Shown: piece by piece, positions 7,454-7,612 of the stretch | Position numbering within the stretch: the first letter of the stretch is position 1 | How the letters are laid out: the number at the start of each line of letters is the position of its first letter | Assembly: GCA_044370375.1 (NCBI GenBank) | Contig: JBILVQ010000146.1 | Coordinates: 1 to 7,612, forward strand | Direction: 5' to 3' | DNA: 7,612 bases | Origin: JBILVQ01 sp044370375 | GTDB taxonomy: Bacteria; Bacteroidota; Bacteroidia; UBA4408 | The notes under the pieces: model-generated | Databases searched by the model: none | Told to the model about the DNA's origin: nothing | The model's input: the letters and a program-made list of their open reading frames with translations, nothing else | Program-made: the position numbers and the translations under genes

Positions 7454-7612
7454 GTTATAAAGTAAAATACGGTGTCAAAATTTCAAAATTCGCTAGCATA
7501 AGGTTTGGCTACCAAAAAGGATATAATTAGGGTTAATAAAAAAGCAGCAAAGTAATTTCAGCGTCAACAAAAACTCATCAAAGCTTAAGAAAGCAGCAGC
7601 TTAGCTGATAAA

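Larger units (their letters stand above)
7243..7455. repeat. Phased array of short GCTCC/GGAGC hairpins
   Basis: Short hairpins of one family start at 7292, 7341, 7391 and 7440, spaced 49, 50 and 49 bases. The spacers are related too: cataacaaagcc(c/t)aag starts at 7313 and 7413, and the spacer after the second hairpin keeps a diverged version (ttaacacacccag). A weaker match sits at 7243-7254 (ctc-attg-gag), exactly where a fifth unit is expected. Arrays of 'gctccgtaggagc'-like hairpins are, to my knowledge, widespread in intergenic DNA of Bacteroidota; their role is not established. Confidence 0.82.
6807..7612. other. Intergenic region without convincing genes
   Basis: All frames are broken by frequent stops. 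Apart from the two repeat arrays, the stretches 6807-6868 and 7163-7242 show nothing firm, and 7456-7612 is AT-rich DNA with no recognisable promoter, RNA gene or coding start. The right edge may lie close to the end of a neighbouring gene, but no frame gives a recognisable C-terminus. Confidence 0.7.

Noticed and set aside
7488..7502. Sixth hairpin unit at cgctagcataagg
   Set aside because: It lies roughly one period after 7440, but only gct and a weak aag match remain, and the spacing (52) is off.
7540..7567. Reverse-strand Bacteroidota-type promoter (ttgac ... tactttg)
   Set aside because: The -7 element lacks the exact TAnnTTTG spacing and no gene start is seen downstream on that strand.

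Overview
The window looks like an accessory stretch of a Bacteroidota chromosome. It is AT-rich, and both genes end in C-terminal domains of the type IX secretion system (T9SS) type A class, a system found only in that phylum. No Shine-Dalgarno sequence is visible at the one gene start inside the window, which is normal for the group. The 3' intergenic region carries palindromic repeats of a style common in Bacteroidota. I cannot name a genus.

Layout. Positions 2-5212 (+) hold a very large secreted protein. Its reading frame is still open at the left edge, so the real start and signal peptide lie outside the window. It combines an Asp-box (BNR/sortilin-like) beta-propeller region, a parallel beta-helix-like region, an alpha-helical region and a T9SS sorting domain. 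Positions 5205-6806 (+) hold a second secreted protein that overlaps the first gene by 8 bases. It has a signal peptide, a propeller-like body with repeated 'K-x-D-x-x-G-N-x-L-W' strands, and its own T9SS domain. The two genes are probably one transcription unit whose products are exported by Sec and then passed across the outer membrane by T9SS, to end up on the surface or in the medium. Their targets cannot be read from the sequence.

Positions 6807-7612 contain no convincing gene. They hold two different hairpin repeat arrays side by side. The first (about 6869-7162) has three ~100-bp tandem units, each with a CTCGAG-centred palindrome inside a second C4/G4 arm pair. The second (about 7243-7455) has four clear, and perhaps five, copies of a GCTCC-TTTA-GGAGC-type hairpin spaced 49-50 bases apart. 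No transposase, integrase, tRNA, rRNA or CRISPR array is visible.

The most unusual items are the two phased hairpin arrays and a perfect 13-bp inverted repeat in the signal-peptide codons of the second gene. I see no evidence for a complete undescribed multi-gene system.
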